Origin: an uncultured Lachnospiraceae bacterium | Lineage (GTDB): Bacteria; Bacillota; Clostridia; Lachnospirales; Lachnospiraceae | Assembly: GCA_902493385.1 (NCBI GenBank) | Contig: CABUPO010000003.1 | Span: forward strand, 186,001-250,000 | Length of the DNA: 64,000 bases | Direction: 5' to 3' | Shown here: one piece after another, positions 10,366 to 17,911 of the stretch | Position numbering within the stretch: position 1 is the first letter of the stretch | Layout: each line of letters begins with the position of its first letter | Notes under the pieces: model-generated | Databases searched by the model: none | Seen by the model: the letters and a program-made list of their open reading frames with translations, nothing else | What the model was told of the DNA's origin: nothing | Program-made: the position numbers and the translations under genes

Positions 10366-10662
10366 TTACTCAATACTTAAAATATCCACAAATCCCGTAA
10401 CCTCAAGCACTTCCATAACAGTTTCGTTCACATTTTTAAGCAGCATCCCGCCCTGCCTGTTCATAATTTTCTGCATTGCCAAAAGCACGCGCAGACCGGC
10501 AGAGGAAATGTATTCCAGCTTCTTACAATCAATAATAAGGCTTGTTATTCCGTCGATACTGCTTCTAAGCTCTTCCTCCAGTTTCGGAGAAGTTGTGGTG
10601 TCCAATCTACCATCCAGCTCAACTACTAAAGCGGTTCCGTTTACAGTTTTTTGAATGTTCAT
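10366..10662 (-). CDS. STAS-domain anti-sigma-factor antagonist-like protein
   Basis: A 98-aa single STAS domain of the SpoIIAA/RsbV type. It begins MNIQKTVNGTALVVELDGRL and has the phosphorylation loop KLEYISSAGLRVLL with the likely phospho-acceptor near Ser54. Family members bind a GHKL kinase when unphosphorylated and are released by phosphorylation; PP2C phosphatases reset them. The PP2C/HATPase receptor starts 25 bases downstream, so both modifying activities are supplied by its neighbour. No sigma factor is encoded in this block, so its binding partner is open; the GHKL-like tail of the ABC ATPase is a candidate. Confidence 0.9.
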   Translation of the reverse strand: MNIQKTVNGTALVVELDGRLDTTTSPKLEEELRSSIDGITSLIIDCKKLEYISSAGLRVLLAMQKIMNRQGGMLLKNVNETVMEVLEVTGFVDILSIE

Positions 10663-10695
10663 ATTGTACCTCCATATTCTAATAATTTCTTATAA

Positions 10696-11814
10696 TCAAT
10701 CCCTAAGCGCGGCAGTCATCCAGTCACATGACGGCATCCAGCTTTTGTCTGTGTACGCATCTTCCGCCACATCCGAAAGATTCTTTATTGTAATATTCTC
10801 CCTGGACATGACTTGCTCTTGCGTTACCACCACCGATGGAATCTCCATCCACATTCCTAAATTTTCATAGTAGCAGGACGCAGCCTTAATATCATCATAC
10901 TGTTCTGCCATTTCTAACGCCAATACCCGACATGCAAACTCTCCGTTCAATGTCCAATTGGTAGTTGCGCAAGCCTTCCAGTTCTGTCCTTCTGCCATGA
11001 GTTTAATATCCTCGTCACAGATATCTACCGATACCATTGGAATTGCGCTGTCCAATTCCTTCAGCGCCTGATATACCCCCTGGGCATAGGTATCATAGCA
11101 GCACCATATTGCATCAATTTCACCAGCTGCGTACATGGCTATCGCTTTTTTCGCTTCTTCTTTCATAGACTGTACCGGATTCAGATGATCCTTTGGAGCC
11201 ATCTGCTTTAACGTACTGATTTGTCCTACTGTCTCATAAAGCTGATAGCCTGCCTGACGGCGGTCAAAAGCGATAATATAGTCCTCCTCCTGTACTTGCA
11301 GAATGTTAACCGGTTCGCCATTTTTCACCTTTTCCGGGTACATGGCCAGTATTTCCTCAACCAAAGCTGCCGCAAGACCGGAATCCTGCTGGAACAGTTG
11401 AACAACGCCGTCAATCTTTTGCGCGTCTTTGTTTTCATCCTGAAAAGAGGTGTCGAAAGTTGCAATTTTCAAATTCGGATATTCTTCCAAAACTCCCGTC
11501 AGAAATTCCCATGCATAATCCACTCCGCCATGCGATACCAACAGGCCGTCATAGCCATCTTCGGCACATTGCAAAATTCTGTTTTTCCATTCCTCGTCGC
11601 TATCCTCACAGAAAAAAGTATCCGCCTCCATGCCAAGAGCTTCTGCCGTCTTAGTAAAGGCCTCCGACCATATATCAAAAATGGCAGAAGAAGACATATA
11701 CATGATATATGCTACTTTTTTCCCTTTTACGGGACTTTCTGTTTTTTGGGAACAACCTGTTACACAGGTAAATATCAAGGCCGTTACCAAAAATAATGTC
11801 ATGATTTTTCGCAT
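10696..11814 (-). CDS. Periplasmic sugar-binding-type lipoprotein (RbsB-like), orphan
   Basis: A 372-aa lipoprotein with a signal peptide and lipobox VTGC (Cys at residue 21). The fold looks like type I periplasmic-binding proteins: KKVAYIMYMSSSAIFDIWSE near the start, then DGYDGLLVSHGGVDYAWEF, AIWCCYDTYAQGVYQALKEL and PMVSVDICDEDIKLMAEGQ. Such proteins bind sugars or autoinducer-like ligands. No sugar permease or sugar ABC ATPase accompanies it, so it may present a ligand to the adjacent receptor (inference). It lies 33 bases above the STAS gene. Confidence 0.75.
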   Translation of the reverse strand: MRKIMTLFLVTALIFTCVTGCSQKTESPVKGKKVAYIMYMSSSAIFDIWSEAFTKTAEALGMEADTFFCEDSDEEWKNRILQCAEDGYDGLLVSHGGVDYAWEFLTGVLEEYPNLKIATFDTSFQDENKDAQKIDGVVQLFQQDSGLAAALVEEILAMYPEKVKNGEPVNILQVQEEDYIIAFDRRQAGYQLYETVGQISTLKQMAPKDHLNPVQSMKEEAKKAIAMYAAGEIDAIWCCYDTYAQGVYQALKELDSAIPMVSVDICDEDIKLMAEGQNWKACATTNWTLNGEFACRVLALEMAEQYDDIKAASCYYENLGMWMEIPSVVVTQEQVMSRENITIKNLSDVAEDAYTDKSWMPSCDWMTAALRD

Positions 11815-11827
11815 TTTTATCTCCTTT

Positions 11828-12532
11828 TTATGATTCCTTCAAATATTCTACAAACTCCTCTGTTGTATAGCTAAAAACTATCTCCGTCTGCGATGGGTCT
11901 CGAACCAAAAATTCCGTCAGTCCATATTCCTGTGTTCCACCCCAGTCGTAGGTGTAACCCAGCCTTGTCCACGGGTAATCGCTTTCAAAATAAGAATAAA
12001 GAATATTGGAATCAAACCATTCCTTCCATTCTCCCGTAACAAGACTGTAATCATTTTCCATTTGCTTCGTCACATCAGTAATAAAAGCCGGACGTACCAC
12101 ATCCTGCGGCGATACCCAAAAAGCAGTAAATCTGGTGTATCCCTCGTTCTCATGTACACCAAGTATCTGTGAAAATCTAAGCTCCCAATCCGTTGTTCGT
12201 TCTTCGTTTTCTAAAAACCAACGCTTCATTTCTCCGAGAGAGGTTGCCCAAATATCGCCGTATTCTCCGATGGCTGTCCCAGGACTGCACGCATCCGGAT
12301 AATTGTGCCATGTTACCAACAGTACCTTGTCCTCAGTGTCATTCCAAATCACCCGGTTATCTTCAAGTGTCAGGGTAACAAGAGGATATATTTCCTCGTC
12401 CTCAGCAAACACCGCATCCGTCATAGCCATTTCCCACCTAGAAGCCGTTGTGGTATCTGTTTTCTGTCCGCAGGAAGTCAATAACATAAACAGCATTATC
12501 AGAACCGCTGATAACCTATATTGTTTTCTCAT
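11828..12532 (-). CDS. Lipoprotein of unknown function
   Basis: A 234-aa protein with a signal peptide ending LLTSC (lipobox, Cys at residue 21), so exported and anchored to the outer face of the membrane. The mature part is rich in Trp, Tyr, Glu and Asp (VLLVTWHNYPDACSPGTAIG, ESDYPWTRLGYTYDWGGTQE). I do not recognise a family. It overlaps the small gene above it by 17 bases and ends 13 bases before the sugar-binding lipoprotein, so it belongs to the accessory operon. Confidence 0.75.
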   Translation of the reverse strand: MRKQYRLSAVLIMLFMLLTSCGQKTDTTTASRWEMAMTDAVFAEDEEIYPLVTLTLEDNRVIWNDTEDKVLLVTWHNYPDACSPGTAIGEYGDIWATSLGEMKRWFLENEERTTDWELRFSQILGVHENEGYTRFTAFWVSPQDVVRPAFITDVTKQMENDYSLVTGEWKEWFDSNILYSYFESDYPWTRLGYTYDWGGTQEYGLTEFLVRDPSQTEIVFSYTTEEFVEYLKES

Positions 12533-12815
12533 TTTTGTCAGCCTCCTGTTCCAATAGCATCTGATCAGTTTTCTGCCTCAGAAGCAGCAACATGTCCAGT
12601 TGCTCGGCATTGATATCCAAACCCTGCTCTCGAAATAACAGCAGGAGCTTCTTGCGATATTCTTTTTTATTTAACTTTGTATATTGCTTTGCCAGTTCAT
12701 CTAACTTTTGCCGCAGTTCGGCATTGGTATCCGATTCCCAGTTAAATTTTGCGGCGTCAGTAAATGAAATCTTTTTCTTTTTCCAAGGCCAGTCCATAGA
12801 AAATGTCCTTTCCAT
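12516..12815 (-). CDS. Small charged helical protein, unknown function
   Basis: A 99-aa protein without signal peptide or membrane segment. It has a basic start (MDWPWKKKKISF) and then mostly predicted helix rich in Lys, Glu, Leu and Gln (ELRQKLDELAKQYTKLNKKE). It overlaps the lipoprotein gene below by 17 bases and starts 11 bases after the solute-binding gene, which supports real translation. Possibly a cytoplasmic adaptor of the operon; no family recognised. Confidence 0.6.
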   Translation of the reverse strand: MERTFSMDWPWKKKKISFTDAAKFNWESDTNAELRQKLDELAKQYTKLNKKEYRKKLLLLFREQGLDINAEQLDMLLLLRQKTDQMLLEQEADKNEKTI

Positions 12816-12826
12816 TATTTTTTGAC

Positions 12827-13648
12827 TTATTGTTTGTCCATTGCCTCTAAAATTCTGTTCATGTCAAAAGACTTTGTCACATAGAAAACATTGTCGGTAT
12901 AATAGTAATCCGTAATCAGTAAGTCGTCTCTTTCCGTCTCGTATCCCTGCACATTACCGTACCAGAAAATCACATCAATTTTTCCACTGCTAAGAGCAGA
13001 TAACCGGGCATCTGCATCAACCTGCACAAAGGTGAAGGATACGTTCATCGCTTCTGTAAGCGCATTCATTAACGCCACATTAAAGCCTGCGGGCAATCCA
13101 TCCGCAGCCACGTAATCCATCGGCGGTAAATCCCCGGTCACTCCTACCACATAGGATTTGCCATCTTCCTTTTGCGAGCTGTCAGAAGCTGTGTTTACCG
13201 AAACGTTTGTGATATAGGTATCAATGAGCGTATCAAGGCTTCCATCATCTCTGAGTGTTTTAATTCCATCCTGTAAGAGCTGATGAAGTTCTGTATCTTC
13301 CGAACGAACTGCCATCCGTATCTCTGTAGGGACGCCGGCGCCGCCCGGAGCAATCGTCAGCGAATCGTCCTGAGCTTTTAAATAATTTGCCACTGAAGAC
13401 GGCACAAGCAAATATTCAACATTTCCGGCATTCAAGTCCAAAACCATCGATGTCAGATTGCTATATTCTTTCCATTCACCCAGCGCAGGCTTTGGAAAGA
13501 TTTCCAGATCTGAAGGCTCCTGCCAGTTCATGATACCGCACTGAATATTTTCTTTCTCTGCCACGTTGTTCTGTCCGCCGCATCCCGCCATTGTTAAAGC
13601 CATTACCAAAAGCGTACCAATACTTATGATTCTAAGCGTTTTTTTCAT
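12827..13648 (-). CDS. Solute-binding lipoprotein, family 3, with lobes apparently in swapped order
   Basis: A 273-aa lipoprotein (lipobox MAGC, Cys23) of the amino-acid ABC importer type. The order is unusual. Residues about 35-148 look like the closing half of a family 3 binding protein, including NAGNVEYLLVPSSVANYLKA and LLQDGIKTLRDDGSLDTLID. Residues about 166-260 look like the opening half: VVGVTGDLPPMDYVAADGLP, AGFNVALMNALTEAMNVSF, then ALSSGKIDVIFWYGN. It could be a permuted protein or a tandem with both copies truncated. It lies 13 bases below the ABC ATPase gene. Confidence 0.8.
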   Translation of the reverse strand: MKKTLRIISIGTLLVMALTMAGCGGQNNVAEKENIQCGIMNWQEPSDLEIFPKPALGEWKEYSNLTSMVLDLNAGNVEYLLVPSSVANYLKAQDDSLTIAPGGAGVPTEIRMAVRSEDTELHQLLQDGIKTLRDDGSLDTLIDTYITNVSVNTASDSSQKEDGKSYVVGVTGDLPPMDYVAADGLPAGFNVALMNALTEAMNVSFTFVQVDADARLSALSSGKIDVIFWYGNVQGYETERDDLLITDYYYTDNVFYVTKSFDMNRILEAMDKQ

Positions 13649-13661
13649 GTTGTTTTACCTC

Positions 13662-14762
13662 CTATAATTCAATTTCCAAATAATTATTTTCACCGTCAAA
13701 CCGATAATCCAGTCGCTTTGCGGTATTTTTCAAAATCGTAACGCCAAGATGAAGCTCATCCTCCGACTCTATTGCAAAGGGATTGTATTTATCTCCCTTA
13801 CAGCGAAGCCCGATGACCGTACATCTGTAGCGCTCGTCAAAGGAAATCTGTATCTGCATATCCACAACAGCATCCGATTGGCCATAGTCCAGCATTTCAT
13901 AAATCAGCTCCTCCGTACAGAGCTGGAGGCGGTTGGCTTTTTTTTCATCCAGCCCATACCGCCCGGCGAAGCTGCGGATATTACCCTGAAGCTGCATTAA
14001 ATCAAAATTCCGACTTTCAATCTGCCAGGAAAAATATTTCATTTTATGGATAAAATCCCTGGTTTTCTTTTTCTTCGGCGCATCGAAAATTGCCTGGGGC
14101 GTTCCCTCCTCGTAAATGCCCTGTTCATCTATGTATAGAATCCTTGTTGCAATCTCCCTGGCAAATTCCATTTCATGGGTGACAATTACCATAGTCATCC
14201 CCTGTTTTGCCAGCAGCCGCAGGGTTGCCAACACCTCGCCAACCATAGTAGGGTCAAGCGCCGAGGTCGGTTCATCAAACAGCATGACCTCCGGTTCCAT
14301 AGCAAGGCAGCGAACAATGGCAATTCTCTGCTTCTGTCCGCCGGACAGCACCTCCGGCATAGTATATTTCTTACTTTCCAGACCTACCATATCCAAAAGC
14401 ATCTCTGCTTTTTTCTCCGCCTCTGTCCGTGACAGTCCAAGAAGTTTAATCGGCGCCAGTGTAATGTTGTCCAATACATTCATGTGCGAAAACAAATGAA
14501 ACCCCTGATAGACCATTCCTACCTTACGCCGAATGCGATTCAAATCCGCACTTCGGGATGTCAGTTCATCTTCTCCGATAAAGACTTTTCCCTCGTCCGG
14601 CAATTCCAGCAAATCCATACAACGCAGAAATACGCTTTTCCCACAGCCCGAGCCGCCGATAATAACTATCCGTTCCCCTTTGTCAACCGTCAGATTCACA
14701 TTTTTTAATACCTGTAAGGAACCGAAGGATTTGGATAATTTTTCCACTCGAATCATACTCAT
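13662..14762 (-). CDS. Amino-acid-type ABC ATPase with a C-terminal degenerate GHKL (HATPase-like) domain
   Basis: Residues 1-240 are a complete polar-amino-acid ABC ATPase: Walker A GGSGCGKS (36-43), Q-loop YQGFHLF, signature LSGGQKQR, Walker B VMLFDEP and switch His in VTHEMEF. The family ends near residue 245, but this protein has 366. The extra part resembles the HATPase of RsbW-type proteins: LQLCTEELIYEMLDYG sits where the N-box lies, LRCKGDKYNPF where DNGSPYNP lies, and LHLGVTILKNTAKRLDY where the G2 box lies. The key Asn and Asp are replaced (YEM for SNI; CKG for DNG), so ATP binding there is doubtful. The start overlaps the permease stop by 4 bases. Confidence 0.88.
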   Translation of the reverse strand: MSMIRVEKLSKSFGSLQVLKNVNLTVDKGERIVIIGGSGCGKSVFLRCMDLLELPDEGKVFIGEDELTSRSADLNRIRRKVGMVYQGFHLFSHMNVLDNITLAPIKLLGLSRTEAEKKAEMLLDMVGLESKKYTMPEVLSGGQKQRIAIVRCLAMEPEVMLFDEPTSALDPTMVGEVLATLRLLAKQGMTMVIVTHEMEFAREIATRILYIDEQGIYEEGTPQAIFDAPKKKKTRDFIHKMKYFSWQIESRNFDLMQLQGNIRSFAGRYGLDEKKANRLQLCTEELIYEMLDYGQSDAVVDMQIQISFDERYRCTVIGLRCKGDKYNPFAIESEDELHLGVTILKNTAKRLDYRFDGENNYLEIEL

Positions 14763-15445
14763 ACCTTCCGCCTCCTTTTCTTTTGCAGCGCCGACAGCTT
14801 ATCCGCCAGGGCAAACACACCATAGCAAATATAGGCCATACCAAGATAGAGCAGCAGACCTACCAGAATCATAAAGAGGGGCTGCATGGTACGGCTGCCG
14901 ATGTTATTTATGACCCTTGTTAAATCTGTAATGGTAACGTAACCTGCTACACTCGTCCATTGAATCAATGTAACAATGGTAGACTGATAGGTTCCTTTTG
15001 CTATTTTTGCCGCTTGCGGCAATGTAATCAGGGTAAATGCCTGATATCTGGAAAATCCCAGTGTTCTTGCCGCCTCCACCTGCATGGCGTCCGTCGCATT
15101 GATTGCGGAATAAAAGCATGCTGCTGTATAAGCGCTCATGTGGAGAGAAAAGGCTGCTACCGCCACTATGGACGCAGACACATTGCTCCCGGCAAACACC
15201 ACATAGTACATCAACATCAAAAGCAGCACTACAGGGCTTCCCCGCACGACTGCTATGTATACTGCAGCAATGGTGCGGATAACCCCAAACCTGCTTCTTC
15301 GCAGAGCACAGATTACCATCCCTAACAGCGTTCCAAGCGTTACTGACAGCAAGGAAATCTGTAAGGTCACTCTCAGGCCTTCCAACAGAGTTTTGTAAGA
15401 ATCCCCGTCAATCAGGGTTTTGTAAATAATTTCTTCTATGTTCAC
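14759..15445 (-). CDS. Amino-acid ABC transporter permease (HisM/GlnP type)
   Basis: A 228-aa inner-membrane permease with five or so hydrophobic helices. The family EAA loop is clear: QVEAARTLGFSRYQAFTLIT followed by LPQA. The N-terminus has GLRVTLQISLLSVTLGTLLG and VYIAVVRGSPVVLLLMLMYY, both typical of polar amino-acid importers. It is first in the operon; its GTG start has AGGAG about 12 bases upstream. A single permease gene suggests a homodimer. The repeats at 15591-15626 lie about 150 bases upstream. Confidence 0.92.
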   Translation of the reverse strand: MNIEEIIYKTLIDGDSYKTLLEGLRVTLQISLLSVTLGTLLGMVICALRRSRFGVIRTIAAVYIAVVRGSPVVLLLMLMYYVVFAGSNVSASIVAVAAFSLHMSAYTAACFYSAINATDAMQVEAARTLGFSRYQAFTLITLPQAAKIAKGTYQSTIVTLIQWTSVAGYVTITDLTRVINNIGSRTMQPLFMILVGLLLYLGMAYICYGVFALADKLSALQKKRRRKV

Positions 15446-15557
15446 TTGGCTTAGATTCTCCTGATATATAAGTTTTAGGGATTAAGATACCTGACAGCCA
15501 GTTAGGACTTTTCCCTTTCATTGCTAAAGCTTATCATTTGCAGCTTTCAATATAAAA

Positions 15558-15563
15558 ATAATA
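15558..15563 (-). promoter_or_regulatory. Candidate -10 element of the ABC/STAS operon
   Basis: Minus strand TATTAT, 27 bases downstream of the second direct repeat and about 110 bases upstream of the permease start. No good -35 element lies 17 bases upstream, as is common where an activator stands in for it. Confidence 0.3.
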
Positions 15564-15590
15564 GCCTGGTTGTATTGCTGATTGGAGGAA

Positions 15591-15626
15591 ATTCCAAAAT
15601 TGGTCGTTTTGATTCCAAAATTGGTC
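15591..15626 (-). promoter_or_regulatory. Two identical 15-bp direct repeats, 21-bp period: likely LytTR binding site
   Basis: GACCAATTTTGGAAT (minus strand) occurs at 15612-15626 and again, base for base, at 15591-15605. The 21-bp period puts both copies on the same helix face. Paired direct repeats at about this spacing are the known target form of LytTR regulators such as AgrA and ComE. The gene pair just upstream encodes a LytTR regulator and its kinase, and the ABC operon lies downstream. Confidence 0.6.
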
Positions 15627-15638
15627 ACTGGTTGAAAA

Positions 15639-15658
15639 AAACCGCCCGAAGGCGGTTT
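15639..15658 (-). terminator. Terminator of the LytTR/kinase transcript
   Basis: Minus strand AAACCGCC, loop TTCG, GGCGGTTT, then more T residues. It lies 14 bases after the kinase stop codon: a textbook intrinsic terminator with a UUCG tetraloop. It separates the regulatory genes from the ABC operon. Confidence 0.85.
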
Positions 15659-15672
15659 GAAATTTGAAGTGT

Positions 15673-16953
15673 CTATGGATTGAGGATGACGCAGGCGGTA
15701 CAAAAACCATCTTGTATTTTGTAGTTAATCTCTCCCTGATACCGAACGGCAGAGGAAACAATGCTGTCTATTCCAATGCTTCGAGCAACAGGCAGACCGT
15801 TTTCCAGTTTCAAACCGGCTCCGCATGGATTACTCACCGCAATCACCGTTTTTGCACCTACATTCTTGATGTGGATTCGGATAGGACCGTGACTGTGTAT
15901 CTCAACGCAGGCATTCAGGGCATTCTCCAAAAGATTCGCAAGTATGGCTACAAAGTCTACGTCCGCCACCTCTGATTGTGCCGGGGTATCAGCCTGGGCT
16001 ATGTATTCCACACCCGCCTCTTTTGCCTTCCCTGCATAGGAGCTTAGGATTCCATTGACCATGATATGCGGACACCATACAGGAAAGCTCTCTGTTTTTT
16101 CTCTGTCCTGTCCAAGATAGTTTAAGATTCCTCTGGTATCTCCCTTCCGTGCCATTGCGGCAATGCATTCATCATGGTGACGCTTATCGTGGCGAATACG
16201 ACGGCTCTCCTGCTCAGCCTTGCTGACATTTTCCACATAGGCCGTCAGATATTCCACATTTTGCTTTACCAATTTATTCATTGCTTCCTTTCGCATATGG
16301 TAGATGTTACTGATACTGAGTACATTTACAGCGGCAAAGGTACACACTATAATCAAAAAAGCAAACAGAGTATCTGAGTTGATTCCGTTTTCCAGTCTGA
16401 TTTTTGTCATAAGCGCCGCAAATATACAAAAATAAAATGCCGAAATACCGCTTAATGTCATCCAATTTTGCCTGTGAAATCCGCTGACTTCACGGATAAG
16501 TGGTCTGAGATATTTTCGATAGGCTAACAGAAGCGGCAAAGCTGTGGCGATATGGGCGAGCGTACGCACAAGATACCTTACAGCTTCTGTGCTGTCCGGC
16601 AAAAAGAAATATAACAAAAAAAGACCTCCTGACCATGAAATGCAGCAGACGCAGACGTATGTGATTAACAGATAGAATTTTTTCCAGAAGCCGTCTGCGG
16701 ATACATAAATAAATACTCCCATATAACAGAGAAGCCCAATTATCATAGAAACCGGCAGCTGCAACGGCTTTGGCAAAAGGCCAAAACAGAAATACAGATC
16801 CAGCAAAATCACAATTCCTGTCAATCCCCACAACAGCGCCGTTTTTTTTACAGAATATTTTCTTTCCTGCATCAAAAGCGCTGCTGCTAAAAGCGCGGCA
16901 AAAATTGCCAATCCAATATAGAGTACTGTTCCTATATATTGGGGTTCCAGCAT
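15673..16953 (-). CDS. GHKL-family sensor histidine kinase (AgrC-like)
   Basis: A 426-aa membrane kinase. The first 220 residues hold about six hydrophobic helices with no large extracellular domain. A helical linker leads to the H-box RRIRHDKRHHDECI, whose first His is the likely phosphorylation site. The catalytic domain has the N-box ILANLLENALNAC, then VIAVSNPC and the G-box GIDSIVSSAVRYQGE. This is the usual partner of LytTR regulators. Its ATG overlaps the TGA of the regulator gene by one base, so the pair is coupled. The ligand is unknown. Confidence 0.9.
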   Translation of the reverse strand: MLEPQYIGTVLYIGLAIFAALLAAALLMQERKYSVKKTALLWGLTGIVILLDLYFCFGLLPKPLQLPVSMIIGLLCYMGVFIYVSADGFWKKFYLLITYVCVCCISWSGGLFLLYFFLPDSTEAVRYLVRTLAHIATALPLLLAYRKYLRPLIREVSGFHRQNWMTLSGISAFYFCIFAALMTKIRLENGINSDTLFAFLIIVCTFAAVNVLSISNIYHMRKEAMNKLVKQNVEYLTAYVENVSKAEQESRRIRHDKRHHDECIAAMARKGDTRGILNYLGQDREKTESFPVWCPHIMVNGILSSYAGKAKEAGVEYIAQADTPAQSEVADVDFVAILANLLENALNACVEIHSHGPIRIHIKNVGAKTVIAVSNPCGAGLKLENGLPVARSIGIDSIVSSAVRYQGEINYKIQDGFCTACVILNP

Positions 16954-17678
16954 CAGCTTCTTGCCTCCTTTAGATAAAACTCAAAATATGCCTGCTTTAC
17001 CTGAGAGCGCAGGCGTCGGGGAATGGGAATGATAGCGTCATTATCTATTATCAGGCCCGAGCCAGAAAAGCATCGAACGTGACGCAGATTCACAACATAA
17101 GAAGCCCCGCAGGCCACCATGTCCTTACCTCCCAAAAGACATTCCTGCAGCTGTGCAGCCGACAACCGTACGGCCAGTTTTTTCCCGGATGCCAAAAAAA
17201 ATACGCGGTTCTTACCTTTGGTTTCTATGTATAAAATATCCTCAAGAGCTACCCGATGCACTTCCCCATCGCTGGAAAGAAGAATCCATGTTCTGTCTTG
17301 CCGCATGGCAATCACCCTATCTAAAGAGGCATTAAACTTTTCCTGCGTGTAAGGCTTTCGGATGTAATCAGCCGCGTGGATTGAAAACGCCTCTACCGCA
17401 TAGTCCGAACTGGTAGTCAGAAATATAATGTCAGTATTTTCACTGCACCGAAGAATATCCCGTGCCAGCTCCGTCCCCAAAATACCAGGCATACAAATGT
17501 CCAACAGGGCAATGTCCGGACTACCGGTTTTCTCAAAGGCATCCAGCATTTCAAAAGCAGATGAATATATGTCAAATTCAATGCCGTGCTCGCAATGTGC
17601 CGCTATGTAAGCACGCAGATTATCTGCGATTTGTTGTCTGTCTTTAGCCTCATCATCACAAATAGATATTTTAAGCAT
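16953..17678 (-). CDS. LytTR-family response regulator
   Basis: A 241-aa regulator. The N-terminal receiver starts MLKISICDDEAKDRQQIADN with the phospho-acceptor in IALLDICMPG and the conserved Lys in YIRKPYTQEKF. The C-terminal LytTR DNA-binding domain includes VALEDILYIETKGKNRVFF and ends IPRRLRSQVKQAYFEF. The start at 17678 matches the family; an upstream in-frame start at 17723 adds only a basic stretch. LytTR proteins bind direct repeats on one DNA face; such a site lies at 15591-15626, before the ABC operon. Confidence 0.92.
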   Translation of the reverse strand: MLKISICDDEAKDRQQIADNLRAYIAAHCEHGIEFDIYSSAFEMLDAFEKTGSPDIALLDICMPGILGTELARDILRCSENTDIIFLTTSSDYAVEAFSIHAADYIRKPYTQEKFNASLDRVIAMRQDRTWILLSSDGEVHRVALEDILYIETKGKNRVFFLASGKKLAVRLSAAQLQECLLGGKDMVACGASYVVNLRHVRCFSGSGLIIDNDAIIPIPRRLRSQVKQAYFEFYLKEARS

Positions 17679-17832
17679 TGCCTTGTTTCCTTTCAGTGGT
17701 CTTTTTCGGGTCAACAGGCTCATGGTCTGTATCCGGTATAGCCCTTGAGCGTCCGAAACGCTCCGCGTTTCGACCGACCCCGGTTCATGCCCTTCTAAAC
17801 AGAGGCTATGTATCTTCCAAAGCTTTATGAAA

Positions 17833-17863
17833 AGCGGGTTTGCAGAAATCCTGCAAACCCGCT
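17833..17863 (-). terminator. Terminator of tRNA-Gln
   Basis: A perfect 13-bp stem (17833-17845 with 17851-17863) and 5-base loop, followed on the minus strand by TTTT. It lies about 50 bases after the tRNA 3' end. The stretch from here to 17679 (about 150 bases) holds no gene; it has only an 8-bp hairpin at 17754-17772. Confidence 0.75.
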
Positions 17864-17911
17864 CAAACGCTGACCAAATTTGACATATATCTTTTTAGTC
17901 ACTTTCTTTAG

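Noticed and set aside
15534..15761. Minus-strand open frame of 75 codons between the kinase and the permease
   Set aside because: It runs through the terminator and the direct repeats and overlaps the kinase gene; composition is not that of a protein.
17700..17911. Possible attachment site or broken integrase beside tRNA-Gln
   Set aside because: No copy of the tRNA 3' end is found near 5700 and no integrase-like reading frame is present; only hairpins are seen.
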